A stretch of 12,402 nucleotides of DNA from Opitutaceae bacterium. GTDB lineage: Bacteria > Verrucomicrobiota > Verrucomicrobiia > Opitutales > Opitutaceae. The position numbers and the translations under genes were made by a program. The notes beneath the pieces were generated by a model that searched no databases, was not told the DNA's origin, and saw only the letters and a list, made by a program, of their open reading frames with translations. Shown piece by piece: positions 1 to 7,600 of the stretch (position 1 is its first letter; each line of letters opens with the position of its first letter). The stretch covers positions 1-12,402 of the forward strand of contig JAHFTG010000037.1 of NCBI GenBank assembly GCA_023269455.1, given 5' to 3'.

Positions 1-131
1 GTTGAGAAATCTGCTCCCGTCACCACGCCGAACAACACGAAGGCGAGCGCTCCAAGCACCGCGCCCAGCGTGGCGATCACCAGAACGATGACCAGAAAGT
101 AGAGCGACCAGTGGAGGCGGGAAAGATTCAT
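1..131 (-). CDS. Hypothetical small membrane protein, N-terminal fragment
   Basis: Reading the minus strand from the ATG at 131-129 gives an open frame to the window edge. The visible 43 residues begin MNLSRLHWSLYFLVIVLVIA and continue as one long hydrophobic stretch (about residues 9-38), then GADFS. This looks like an uncleaved signal anchor or first membrane helix, with positive charge (Arg5, His7) on the N-terminal side, so an N-in orientation is expected. The rest of the gene lies outside the window and no family can be named. It is divergent from tatC with 128 bases between the two starts, so the promoters of both probably share that gap. I see no Shine-Dalgarno sequence before the ATG. 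The start rests on the position of the hydrophobic segment and on the frame being open. Confidence 0.6.
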   Translation of the reverse strand, partial: MNLSRLHWSLYFLVIVLVIATLGAVLGALAFVLFGVVTGADFS

Positions 132-259
132 GAAACGCGGGCGGACAACGTATGGCTTTCAATTTCTCTCGTGCAACGGGAAGTTGTCGATGACCCGGCT
201 GGCGCGCGTTTCCCCGCTTGCTGGATCACCTTTCCCCCGGCTGAATCCTTCGACTGATC

Positions 260-1258
260 ATGGCCTTTAACGACGAAGACGATGCCGCCACTGGCGATCC
301 CGCTTCCCAAAAAAGTTTTTGGGCGCACCTCGACGACCTGCGCGCCGCGCTCGTCAAATCGGCGATGGCGGTGGGCGTAGGCTTGATCCTGTGCCTTTTC
401 ATGGGCGACCGGCTGGTGTCGCTTTTGGAGTATCCGCTTCATCGCATGGATATGTTTGAGAAGCCGCATCCCTCGGTGACTTTTCAAATCGGTGACACGA
501 AGCTCGGCCCCTATCAGGTCACGGCGGAAAAGTTTCCCGGCATGCCGGCGGGCGAGGCGCCGCAGGTGCTTTTTCATGTGGGGACGACGGTGGTGAACGG
601 CCAGCAGATCGTGACGCTCACGCCTGATCCGGTCGCGCCGGCCACAGGATCAGGCGAGCGGGTGAAGCTGCACAACTTCAGTCCGACGGAGGCGTTTTAC
701 GTCGCGTTTCACGTCGCGATTTACGGCGGACTGGTGCTTTCGTCGCCGTTTTGGGTGTTTTTCATGGGGCAGTTTATTCTGCCCGCGCTGCACATCCGAG
801 AAAAGCGCGTGCTCGGCACCTGGCTCATGTGGGGGACGGCGCTGTTTCTGACCGGCGTGACGCTGACGTATTTCATCCTGCTGCCGGTCGCGCTGCGTGC
901 GTCCATCGAATATTCGCAGATGATGGGGTTTGAAGCCTACGACTGGAAGGCCGACGACTACATCGGCTTCGTGACGAAGTTTATTTTCGGGATGGGCCTC
1001 GGATTCCAGTTTCCCGTCATCGTGCTGCTGCTCGTGAAGATGGGCCTGGTCACGCATCAACAACTCGGGCGTTACCGCCGGCATGTCATTGTGCTGTGCC
1101 TCGTGCTGGGCGCGGTGCTGACCACGCCGGAAATCATCACGCAGGTGGCGATGGCCGTGCCGCTCTACATTCTTTATGAGGCGTCCATCTGGATCGCGTG
1201 GTATTGGGATTGGAAGAAGCGGAAGGCCGCCCGGCTGGCCGGCGAAGAGGTCGATTGA
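260..1258 (+). CDS. tatC: Twin-arginine translocase subunit TatC
   Basis: TatC is the polytopic inner-membrane receptor that recognises twin-arginine signal peptides and exports folded proteins with TatA/TatB. The 332-residue product has the family signature FWAHLDDLR (residues 20-28) just before helix 1 (about 30-50). It also has FSPTEAF (140-146) leading into helix 2, the cytoplasmic LPALHIREKRV loop before helix 3, and LTTPEIITQ (about 277-285) between the last helices. Six membrane helices can be placed. It is longer than E. coli TatC (258 residues), mainly because the first periplasmic loop (about 60-139) is expanded. No tatA or tatB is visible here. prfB follows 61 nt downstream on the same strand. 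The start is the only ATG consistent with a short charged N-terminus before the signature, and it lacks a clear Shine-Dalgarno sequence. Confidence 0.95.
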   Translation: MAFNDEDDAATGDPASQKSFWAHLDDLRAALVKSAMAVGVGLILCLFMGDRLVSLLEYPLHRMDMFEKPHPSVTFQIGDTKLGPYQVTAEKFPGMPAGEAPQVLFHVGTTVVNGQQIVTLTPDPVAPATGSGERVKLHNFSPTEAFYVAFHVAIYGGLVLSSPFWVFFMGQFILPALHIREKRVLGTWLMWGTALFLTGVTLTYFILLPVALRASIEYSQMMGFEAYDWKADDYIGFVTKFIFGMGLGFQFPVIVLLLVKMGLVTHQQLGRYRRHVIVLCLVLGAVLTTPEIITQVAMAVPLYILYEASIWIAWYWDWKKRKAARLAGEEVD

Positions 1259-1319
1259 TCCCGCCTCGTCTTTTCATCCTTGCGCCGCTCGCCGCGCGTT
1301 GCGGTCATGATTCTTTCAC

Positions 1320-2466
1320 ATGATCGCTCCAGAAACTTTTTCCCACATCGAGAACATCAAAAGGCGCGCCGGGCACCTATGGAGGTTTCTTTGACTGCGA
1401 TCAAAAGCAGCGTGAAATAGAGGCCCTCGAAGCCCAGATGGGCGATCCCACCTTCTGGGATAACAACGACCGTGCGCAGAAACACATCGTCAAGGTCAAC
1501 ACCTTGAAACGCGCCGTCCTCCCGATCGTCGCCTTCAAGAAACGCGTCGATGACCTCGACGTGATGATCGAGCTCATCGAAGCCGGCACCCCCGAGGAGC
1601 AGGACGAATATTCTAAGGAGCTGACTACGCAGGTCGAGGCGATGATTCCCGAGCTCGACGCCATCGAGATCGGCGCATTCCTCACCGGCCAGTTCGACCG
1701 CAACAACGCGATCTTCTCCATCCAGGCCGGCGCGGGCGGCACCGAGTCCAACGACTGGGCCGACCTCCTCTTCCGCATGTATTCGCGTTGGGCGGAGCGT
1801 CGCGGCTTCACGACCGAGCTCATGGACGTGCAGCCCGGCGACACCGCTGGCATCGCCAAGGCCACCATCCTCATCAAAGGCGAAAACGCCTACGGCTACT
1901 GCAAGGCCGAGCGTGGTGTTCACCGCCTCGTGCGCATCAGCCCTTTTGATTCCAATGCCCGCCGCCACACCTCGTTTTGCGCGGTGGACGTGGTCGCCGA
2001 GGTCACCGATGAAATCAAAATCGACATCCCCGAGGACGAGATGCGCATCGACGTTTACCGTTCCTCCGGCAAGGGCGGCCAGGGCGTCAACACCACCGAC
2101 TCCGCCGTCCGCATCACGCACATTCCGACGGGCACCGTGGTCGTCTGCCAAAACGAGCGCTCCCAGATCAAGAACAAGGCCACCGCCATGAACGTGCTGA
2201 AGGCCCGCCTCTACGAAAAGAAGCAGGACGAGCAGCGCGCCGAGATGGACAAGTTCTACGGCGACAAGGGCGAGATCGGCTTCGGCGCGCAGATCCGCAG
2301 CTACGTGCTCCAGCCCTACCAGATGGTGAAGGATCTGCGCACCGGCGTCAGCACCAGCGACACTCAGGGTGTGCTCGACGGTGACATCGACCGCTTCATC
2401 AACGCCTGGCTCCGCGCCGGCTGCCCGCGCCATCGTAATAAGGACATTCAGGTTGACGACGAGTGA
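1320..2466 (+). CDS. prfB: Peptide chain release factor 2, with programmed +1 frameshift
   Basis: RF2 reads UGA and UAA stop codons and triggers peptide release on the ribosome. The first frame, from ATG 1320, encodes 24 residues (MIAPETFSHIENIKRRAGHL then WRFL) and ends in CTT-TGA at 1389-1394. A +1 shift at CTT continues as DCDQKQREIEALEAQMGDP through to the stop at 2464-2466. The result is a protein of 381 residues, against 365 in E. coli. Two motifs identify it as RF2: SPF at 1939-1947, the stop-codon recognition tripeptide of RF2 (RF1 has PxT), and GGQ at 2074-2082, the catalytic loop that enters the peptidyl-transferase centre. The flanking SGKGGQGVNTTDSAVRITH is fully conserved in type. 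Annotating only from ATG 1438 would remove the N-terminal helical domain. A terminator hairpin follows the stop. Confidence 0.96.
1381..1395 (+). promoter_or_regulatory. prfB autoregulatory +1 frameshift site
   Basis: The segment reads GGAGG TTT CTT TGA C. All elements of the classical bacterial RF2 frameshift site are present: an internal Shine-Dalgarno-like GGAGG (1381-1385), a 3-nt spacer, the slippery CTT (1389-1391), and an in-frame UGA followed by C (1392-1395), a weak termination context. The spacing is the same as in E. coli (AGGGGG TAT CTT TGA C). When RF2 is scarce the ribosome pauses at UGA, the tRNA-Leu slips forward one base onto UUU, and translation continues into the long frame. 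When RF2 is abundant, UGA terminates and synthesis falls. The mechanism is known for the family; the presence of the site is seen directly. Confidence 0.96.
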
Positions 2467-2500
2467 TCGGACTGACCGGCGCGCGCCCAGGTGAGCGCCG

Positions 2501-2535
2501 GAATGACGAATGCCTGATGTCGAATGACGAACGAA
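2501..2535. repeat. Heptamer tandem repeat, (GAATGAC)-type, degenerate
   Basis: Five consecutive 7-bp blocks can be aligned without gaps: GAATGAC, GAATGCC, TGATGTC, GAATGAC, GAACGAA. Two blocks are identical and the 10-mer GAATGACGAA occurs twice, 21 bp (three units) apart. The array sits between the prfB stop and the prfB terminator hairpin, in non-coding DNA. It has the same 7-bp period as two other intergenic repeats in this window, but a different sequence. Confidence 0.6.
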
Positions 2536-2577
2536 GGCCGATGATCCCTAACGGGTGATTCGGCCTTCAGTCTTTTT
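2533..2577 (+). terminator. Rho-independent terminator of prfB
   Basis: GAAGGCCGA (2533-2541) pairs perfectly with TCGGCCTTC (2560-2568), leaving an 18-base loop that can pair a little further, and is followed by AGTCTTTTT (2569-2577). It lies 66 bases after the prfB stop and is oriented for plus-strand transcription. Its 3' arm reaches the stop codon of the convergent pseudopilin-like gene (2567-2569). In the minus direction the hairpin has no T-run, so it would not work well for the opposing operon. Confidence 0.75.
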
Positions 2578-3154
2578 GAGGTGTGCCGGCAAAAGATATT
2601 ACGTCGTCCTGGGTGTAGGCGACGCGGTCGGGGCCGGCGGTGCGCAGCTCGACGGTGAGGCGCGAGATGGAGTGAAACACATACGGCGTGCCCCACCGGT
2701 CGAGCAGCTCGCCGGTGGCCGGGTTGATCGCCGGTGCGTCGCGCGGGAGCAGGCCGAGGCGCTGCGGATTGGCGCCGGCGAGGGCGTTGACGAGCTGGGC
2801 GTTATCACCAAAGGCCGGATATGCGCCGAACCGCTCGCGGTAGAGATCGAGGATGGCGCGGACGAGGCGCAGGTCGTCGCGCGCGGTGCCGCCGGGAGCG
2901 TTTAAATTGTCGGCCAGCGGGGATCGGGGGAGGGACGAGCTGGCCGCGACGGCAATCAATGCGGGGCGCTCGGGCGAGAGACTGGCGGCCGGACGCGGCG
3001 CGATCACCGGAGGCCGCGTCGGTGTTGTTATCGTGTCGGCGAAGGGCGAGGGTTCGCGGTTGCAGCGGGAGATGATGAAAGCGGCCGCCAGGCCGACGAT
3101 CACGACCGGCAGGAGTGTGAAGAACGGGCTGCGCCGAAGATAGCCTCCGCTCAT
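2567..3154 (-). CDS. Pseudopilin-like (GspG C-terminal-type) membrane-anchored protein
   Basis: This 195-residue protein has an N-terminal membrane segment (about 11-29), a Pro/Ala/Ser-rich linker (about 36-85), and a C-terminal globular part. The globular part carries LDLYRERFGAYP (102-113), LDRWGTPYVF (151-160) and TAGPD...TQDDV (172-185). The D-x-W-G-x-P-Y motif followed by (S/T)xGPD and xDD is the pattern of type II secretion major pseudopilins (GspG) and related proteins of Verrucomicrobia and Planctomycetes. The N-terminus PFFTLLPVVIVGLAAAF resembles a prepilin helix but lacks the Gly at -1 and the Glu at +5, so it may not be processed. Its ATG overlaps the DUF1501 stop as ATGA (3154-3151), which implies translational coupling. 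It is the last gene of a three-gene operon. The fold family is fairly secure; the function is unknown. Confidence 0.75.
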   Translation of the reverse strand: MSGGYLRRSPFFTLLPVVIVGLAAAFIISRCNREPSPFADTITTPTRPPVIAPRPAASLSPERPALIAVAASSSLPRSPLADNLNAPGGTARDDLRLVRAILDLYRERFGAYPAFGDNAQLVNALAGANPQRLGLLPRDAPAINPATGELLDRWGTPYVFHSISRLTVELRTAGPDRVAYTQDDVISFAGTPQKD

Positions 3155-4608
3155 AGGCTCGCGTTCATGAAGCCCAGGTCGCGGCGCGAGAAGCGGCCGA
3201 TGTTGGGCAGAACCGATTCGAGGTTGGAGTCGGCCACGCCGAACCAGCGGGCGAGGGTCGCGGCATATTCGTCGGTCGAAATGCCGGGAATCCAGGCGCC
3301 GCGGTCGCCGGTGTCGTCGGGGCCGCCGGATTGGAGCACGGGCATGCGTCCGATGAGACGGCCGCCGTTGACGCCGCCGCCGACGACGAGGTGGTGTCCG
3401 CCCCAGGCATGGTCGCTGCCTTTGCCGTTGGTCGAATAGGTGCGGTTGAAATCGGACGCGGTGAAGGTCGTGACTTCGTTGGAGAGACCGAGCGTGACGG
3501 TCGCGTTGTAGAAATCGGCGATGGCGTTGGAGAGCTGGGCGAGGAGCTCGCTGTGGTCGTTGAGTTGATCGTCGTGGGTGTCCCAGCCGCCGAGAGAGGC
3601 GAAGAACACCTGGCGGCGCATGGCGAGGGCGTTGCGCGAGGCGATCAGGCGCAGGATCATGTGCAGCTGCGCGGCGACGCGGGTGAGCGTGCCGTCGGAG
3701 TTGCGCGAGTTGGGGAAGAGGTTCAAGTCGCCGGCGACGGCGCCGGCCGTCGGCGGGGTGCGGTCGTAGCGCGGGATGTTGGCGAGGGTGGATTTGAGGA
3801 GCGTGTCGTTGGAAATGGCGCGCTTCATGATGGACGCGTATTCCTGCTCGAAGAGGTGCCCGTAGCTGCGGTCGAGCGTGTCGCGCACTCCCTGCATGTG
3901 CTGTTTGCGCGGGTCCCAGGTGGCTGTGTAGTCGCTGAGCCCGATGCTGCCGTTGGGGGTGACTTGGTATTGGAAAACATTCTCGCCGACCTGGAAAAAA
4001 TTATTCCCGGCGAGGGAGATGTTCATCGAGATCTGCGAGCCGGTGTTGAGGGCTTGCAGGTGATCGGCGAGACGTCCGCCCCAGCCGATGCGGCGGGTGG
4101 CGTCGGGCACGGAGGTCTGCCACTGGACCTGCTGGTCGTTGTGCGAAAACAGATAGGGCGGGATCGCGGCGCCGCCGGATTTGTATTCGGTCTTGGTGAG
4201 CGGGGCGACGAGGGTGCCGGCGTTGAGGATCATGGCCATCTTGCCGTCGGCGTAGGCGGGGGCGAGGCGGCTCATCGCGGGGTGGAGCGCCCATTCGCGT
4301 CCGTCGCCGCCGGCGGGCACGGGCAGGCGCACGAGGTCGGTGCGGGGCAGGGCGAGGAGGCCGCGCGCGGCGGCGTAGGCCTGGTAGCCGGCGGTGTCGT
4401 AGGGGACGAGGGTGTTGTTGGCGTCGTTGCCGCCGTAGAGGAAGAGGCAGACGAGGGCTTTGTAGTCGTTGCCGGGAGGGAGGGTTTGCGCGGAGAGCGT
4501 GGAGTTGAACAGGCGCAGCGTGCCCATGGCGCTGAGCAGGCCGGTGAGGCCGAGGCCGGCGCAGGCGCCTTGTCCGAGAAACTGGCGGCGGGTGATGGGG
4601 GTGTTCAT
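3151..4608 (-). CDS. DUF1501 family protein with Tat signal
   Basis: The 485-residue product begins MNTPITRRQFLGQGACAGLG, a twin-arginine signal (Arg7-Arg8, F10, L11) followed by a hydrophobic stretch, so it is probably exported folded by the Tat system. DUF1501 hallmarks follow in order: ALVCLFLYGGNDANNTLVPY (51-70), HPAMSRLAPAY (109-119), LFSHNDQQVQWQT (153-165), GWGGRLAD (175-182), LGGWDTHDDQLNDHS (339-353), FTASDFNRT (382-390), GSDHAWGGHH (397-406) and RGAWIPGIS (436-444). The family is related to the alkaline phosphatase/sulfatase fold. The conserved Asp and His residues suggest a metal site, but its biochemical activity is not established. It starts 8 nt after the DUF1800 stop, and its own stop overlaps the start of the pseudopilin-like gene. 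An upstream ATG at 4728 would lie inside the DUF1800 gene and put 40 residues before the Tat motif, so the start at 4608 is preferred. Confidence 0.93.
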   Translation of the reverse strand: MNTPITRRQFLGQGACAGLGLTGLLSAMGTLRLFNSTLSAQTLPPGNDYKALVCLFLYGGNDANNTLVPYDTAGYQAYAAARGLLALPRTDLVRLPVPAGGDGREWALHPAMSRLAPAYADGKMAMILNAGTLVAPLTKTEYKSGGAAIPPYLFSHNDQQVQWQTSVPDATRRIGWGGRLADHLQALNTGSQISMNISLAGNNFFQVGENVFQYQVTPNGSIGLSDYTATWDPRKQHMQGVRDTLDRSYGHLFEQEYASIMKRAISNDTLLKSTLANIPRYDRTPPTAGAVAGDLNLFPNSRNSDGTLTRVAAQLHMILRLIASRNALAMRRQVFFASLGGWDTHDDQLNDHSELLAQLSNAIADFYNATVTLGLSNEVTTFTASDFNRTYSTNGKGSDHAWGGHHLVVGGGVNGGRLIGRMPVLQSGGPDDTGDRGAWIPGISTDEYAATLARWFGVADSNLESVLPNIGRFSRRDLGFMNASL

Positions 4609-4616
4609 GGGGCCGG

Positions 4617-7600
4617 TTATTTTTGGATCACGTATTCGGGGGAAATGGCGATCAGGTGGGCGGCGGTGCGGACGATTTCGAGGCGGCGACTGCGTAACGT
4701 GGGCTCGTCGTTGGTGGGGAAATACCACGAGGGCAGGGTGGCGAACACGTTCATCAACGTGGCGCGCAACTCGGGGCTGATGTGTCCGTCGAGGAGCTTC
4801 AGCGCGAGGGCGTCGATGAGGGCGGTTTGGTTTTGCGCGGCGGTGAAGATCGGGCGTTCGAGCAGGGCGACTTCGGCGCTGAAATCGGGGCGCAGGGTGA
4901 TGTAGGGGTTGGTCGTGGCGTTGTAAGGCTGCGTCGCGTCGACCAATTCGGGCGTGCCAATTCCCCCGAAGACGAGGGAATGGATCTGGTTGGCTTCGTT
5001 GATGACGGTCGTCTCCGAGGTGATTTGAAACTCCGGAGAGAGCAGCCCGGCGGCGGCGATGCGACCGGGCTGGGCAAAGACCGGTTGGTAGAAGTTGAAC
5101 ACCGAGGGAGCGCCCTGCGGGATTTGGTGAGTGAGTGCGTATTGATAATTGATGAAGAGCCGGGCGTCGCCGACACGGGGCGAGGAGACCGGGAAGGCGC
5201 GCAGGAACTGGGTGAGGCGCAACACGGGTTCGCGGCGTTTGCCGCGCGTGTAGTTATCGAGCGGGGCGGAGGAACGCGCTTCGTAGTCGAGCAGGACGGC
5301 GCGCAGCGTGGCGCCGAGATCACCGCGGACCCCGAGGCCGTTGTTCGTGAACACCTGCGCGACCCGGTAAACGTAGCCTGGCGAGGGATTGCTGGTGACG
5401 AGGCGCTGGATGAGCTGGCGTGCGACAAAGGGCGGGACGTTGGGGTGGTTGAAGAGGTTGTCCAATGCGAGGTCCAGAGCGGTTTGGCCGTCGGTTCCAG
5501 CCGGGATCAGCGCGCCGCGCACGAGACGTCTTGCCTCCATGTCGTGGTATTCCGGGTAGAAGGTCATCGGTCGTTCGAGGTCGATGCCGTAGAGAAACCA
5601 CTCGAGGCGGTTGGCGACGGAGCCGGTGCCGCCGCTCCAGCGAGGTGGATTCGCGGCATCGTAGTGCGGGCCCCAGCCGGTAAATACGTGAGCCAGACCG
5701 ACGATGTCAGCCTGCGTGTAGGTCGGGATCGGCCGTCCGCGTTGGTCGAGCCGCAGCGTCCCATCCGGGTGCAGTTCGTTCAGCCCGATGGTGAAGAGCT
5801 GCATGATCTCGCGGGCGTAGTTTTCGTCGGGTTGCTGGCCGGTCTCCGGATCGGGACGGCGGTTGCGAATCATGCTGAGGTAAAGACCCATCTGGGCGCT
5901 GCGGGTCACGTCGCCGAGGAGCTCGCGGAAATTGCCGAAGCTGTGCCGGAGCAGCAGGTCGTAATAGAGCGTGATCTCGCGCTGGCTTCCGACCAGCGCG
6001 CCTTCTTGCGAGACGACGAACAGCTGGGACAGGCACCATGCCATGCGTTGGCGGAGTGGGTCGGGCGCGGTGAGCGCGTGTTGCCACCAAGCCTCCTGGC
6101 GGGGGGTCTGCCAGCCGGGGATTTCGTCGCCGGGGCTGCGTGCGGCGAACTCGGCGCGTCGAGCCGTGAAGTAATCGATGTGGTAGGTCGGCGCGATCGC
6201 GATCTGGTCGCTGATCCAATCGGCGTAACCGCGGGTTTGCACGGCGTTGATCGTGGCCGGGGTCGCGCCGAACGTCGCCTGGTTGAGGAAACGCGTGGCC
6301 TCGGCGGGCGTGGGTGTGCCCGAGGGCAACGCGGGTGGATCGACCGGCACCGGCATGGTCGAGGAACCGGCGACGGCGGAGAACAGCCCGACGATCTCGC
6401 CGCTGGATTGGCCGCCGGTGGCGACGCGCACCCAGAGGCGTCCTTCGCGTAACGCGGCGCGCATGGCGTCGGCGCTTTGTCCGCCCGCCGGCGTGAACTC
6501 CCACGTGAGCGAATCCACTTGCTGCGCGCCCAATGCGAGCACGACGGGACCGGAGCCTCCGGTGGTTGAGATAAACAGTTCGGCGGCGGTGGGCGGCGTG
6601 CCGAGCGCGCTGTGCGATAGCGAAACGGTGGCCGAGAGGCCGTTGCCCATCATGCGCACGGAGGCCGTGCCCCAGCCGCCGGAAACCACGCCTGCGGGTG
6701 GGCGCAGTGCGGCCACAAACATCTCGTCGGGCGCATCGTCGATGGTGACGGAGGCGCTGATCGGTTCGCCGAGATCGTGGCTGGCGGACGAGGGTTGCAG
6801 GGTGACGATGACCGTCTCGGTGTTTTCCAACACGGCGTCGGCGCGGGGCTGGATCGTGATGTCGGCACTGGTCTGCCCGGCGGGAATCGTTACGGAGCCG
6901 GAGAGCGGTTCGTAGTCCGTCCCCGAGGTGGCGGTTCCGCCCACGGTGTAATTGATGGTGACTGGTTGGATGTTACCTGAGCGGAACACCGTGAGGTGCG
7001 CGGGCGACAGACTTGATTCGTAGGCTCTGGGCGTGCTGACGCCGATGGTGACGCGGTTGCGCGCCGCGAGCGCGGCGACGATGGCCGGCCGGTCGGCGAC
7101 ACGCGGGGCGGTCGTGGCGTCGATAGCGTTGTAACCCAGGAAAATCTCCTCGGCATCGGTGGCGCCGTCGTTGTCGGAGTCAACGTCCTCGGCTTTGACG
7201 CGGAAGAACAAACGACCGGCGGCCTGGCGCATGGCCAGCGATTCCGGAGACGCTGCGTAATAGCGCGAGGAAACGGGCTCGCGCACGGGATCGAGGCCGG
7301 GGCCGGTCCACGCGACGGTAAAGTGATCGCCGCCGGTGGCCTCGATGTGGACAAACTCGAAGTAATAGGCGCGCCCTGCTTCGAGCGGAATAAGGGCGGA
7401 CGTTTGCTCCGGATAGAGGTTCCACTCGCCGATGCCGGTCCAGGTCGCCACATAGGCAACGCGGCGCTTGTTGGCCGCCGAGGCGTCGGTCGAAAGCCAG
7501 AACTCGGAGGAGTCGTCGCTCGTCACAAAAAAGCGATAATCCCCGCTCGCCGGCGGCACCAACCACCCGGTCACGTAGTGGCCGAAGTGGTCCGCACTAG

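Noticed and set aside
1307..1309. ATG as an alternative prfB start
   Set aside because: It is not in the frame that reaches the CTT-TGA frameshift site and meets TAG after 37 codons without RF2 sequence.
1357..2433. Minus-strand open frame of 358 codons across prfB
   Set aside because: It is complementary to RF2, and its composition (Val, Leu, Asp, Gly, His-rich) and lack of motifs mark it as a shadow.
2481..2700. Minus-strand frame (2448-2696) and plus-strand frame (2555-2905) around the prfB terminator
   Set aside because: Both overlap the terminator hairpin and the pseudopilin-like gene in other frames and show no protein motif.
3331..4905. Long plus-strand open frame of 524 codons opposite the DUF1501 gene
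   Set aside because: It runs antisense to conserved DUF1501 motifs and into the DUF1800 gene. Its low-complexity Gly/Val/Glu/Ala composition is typical of a shadow frame.
4782..6452. Long plus-strand open frame of 556 codons opposite the DUF1800 gene
   Set aside because: It lies wholly antisense to a well-supported coding sequence, has no recognisable motif, and is rich in Gly, Arg, Val and Glu, as expected for the complement of a GC-rich gene.
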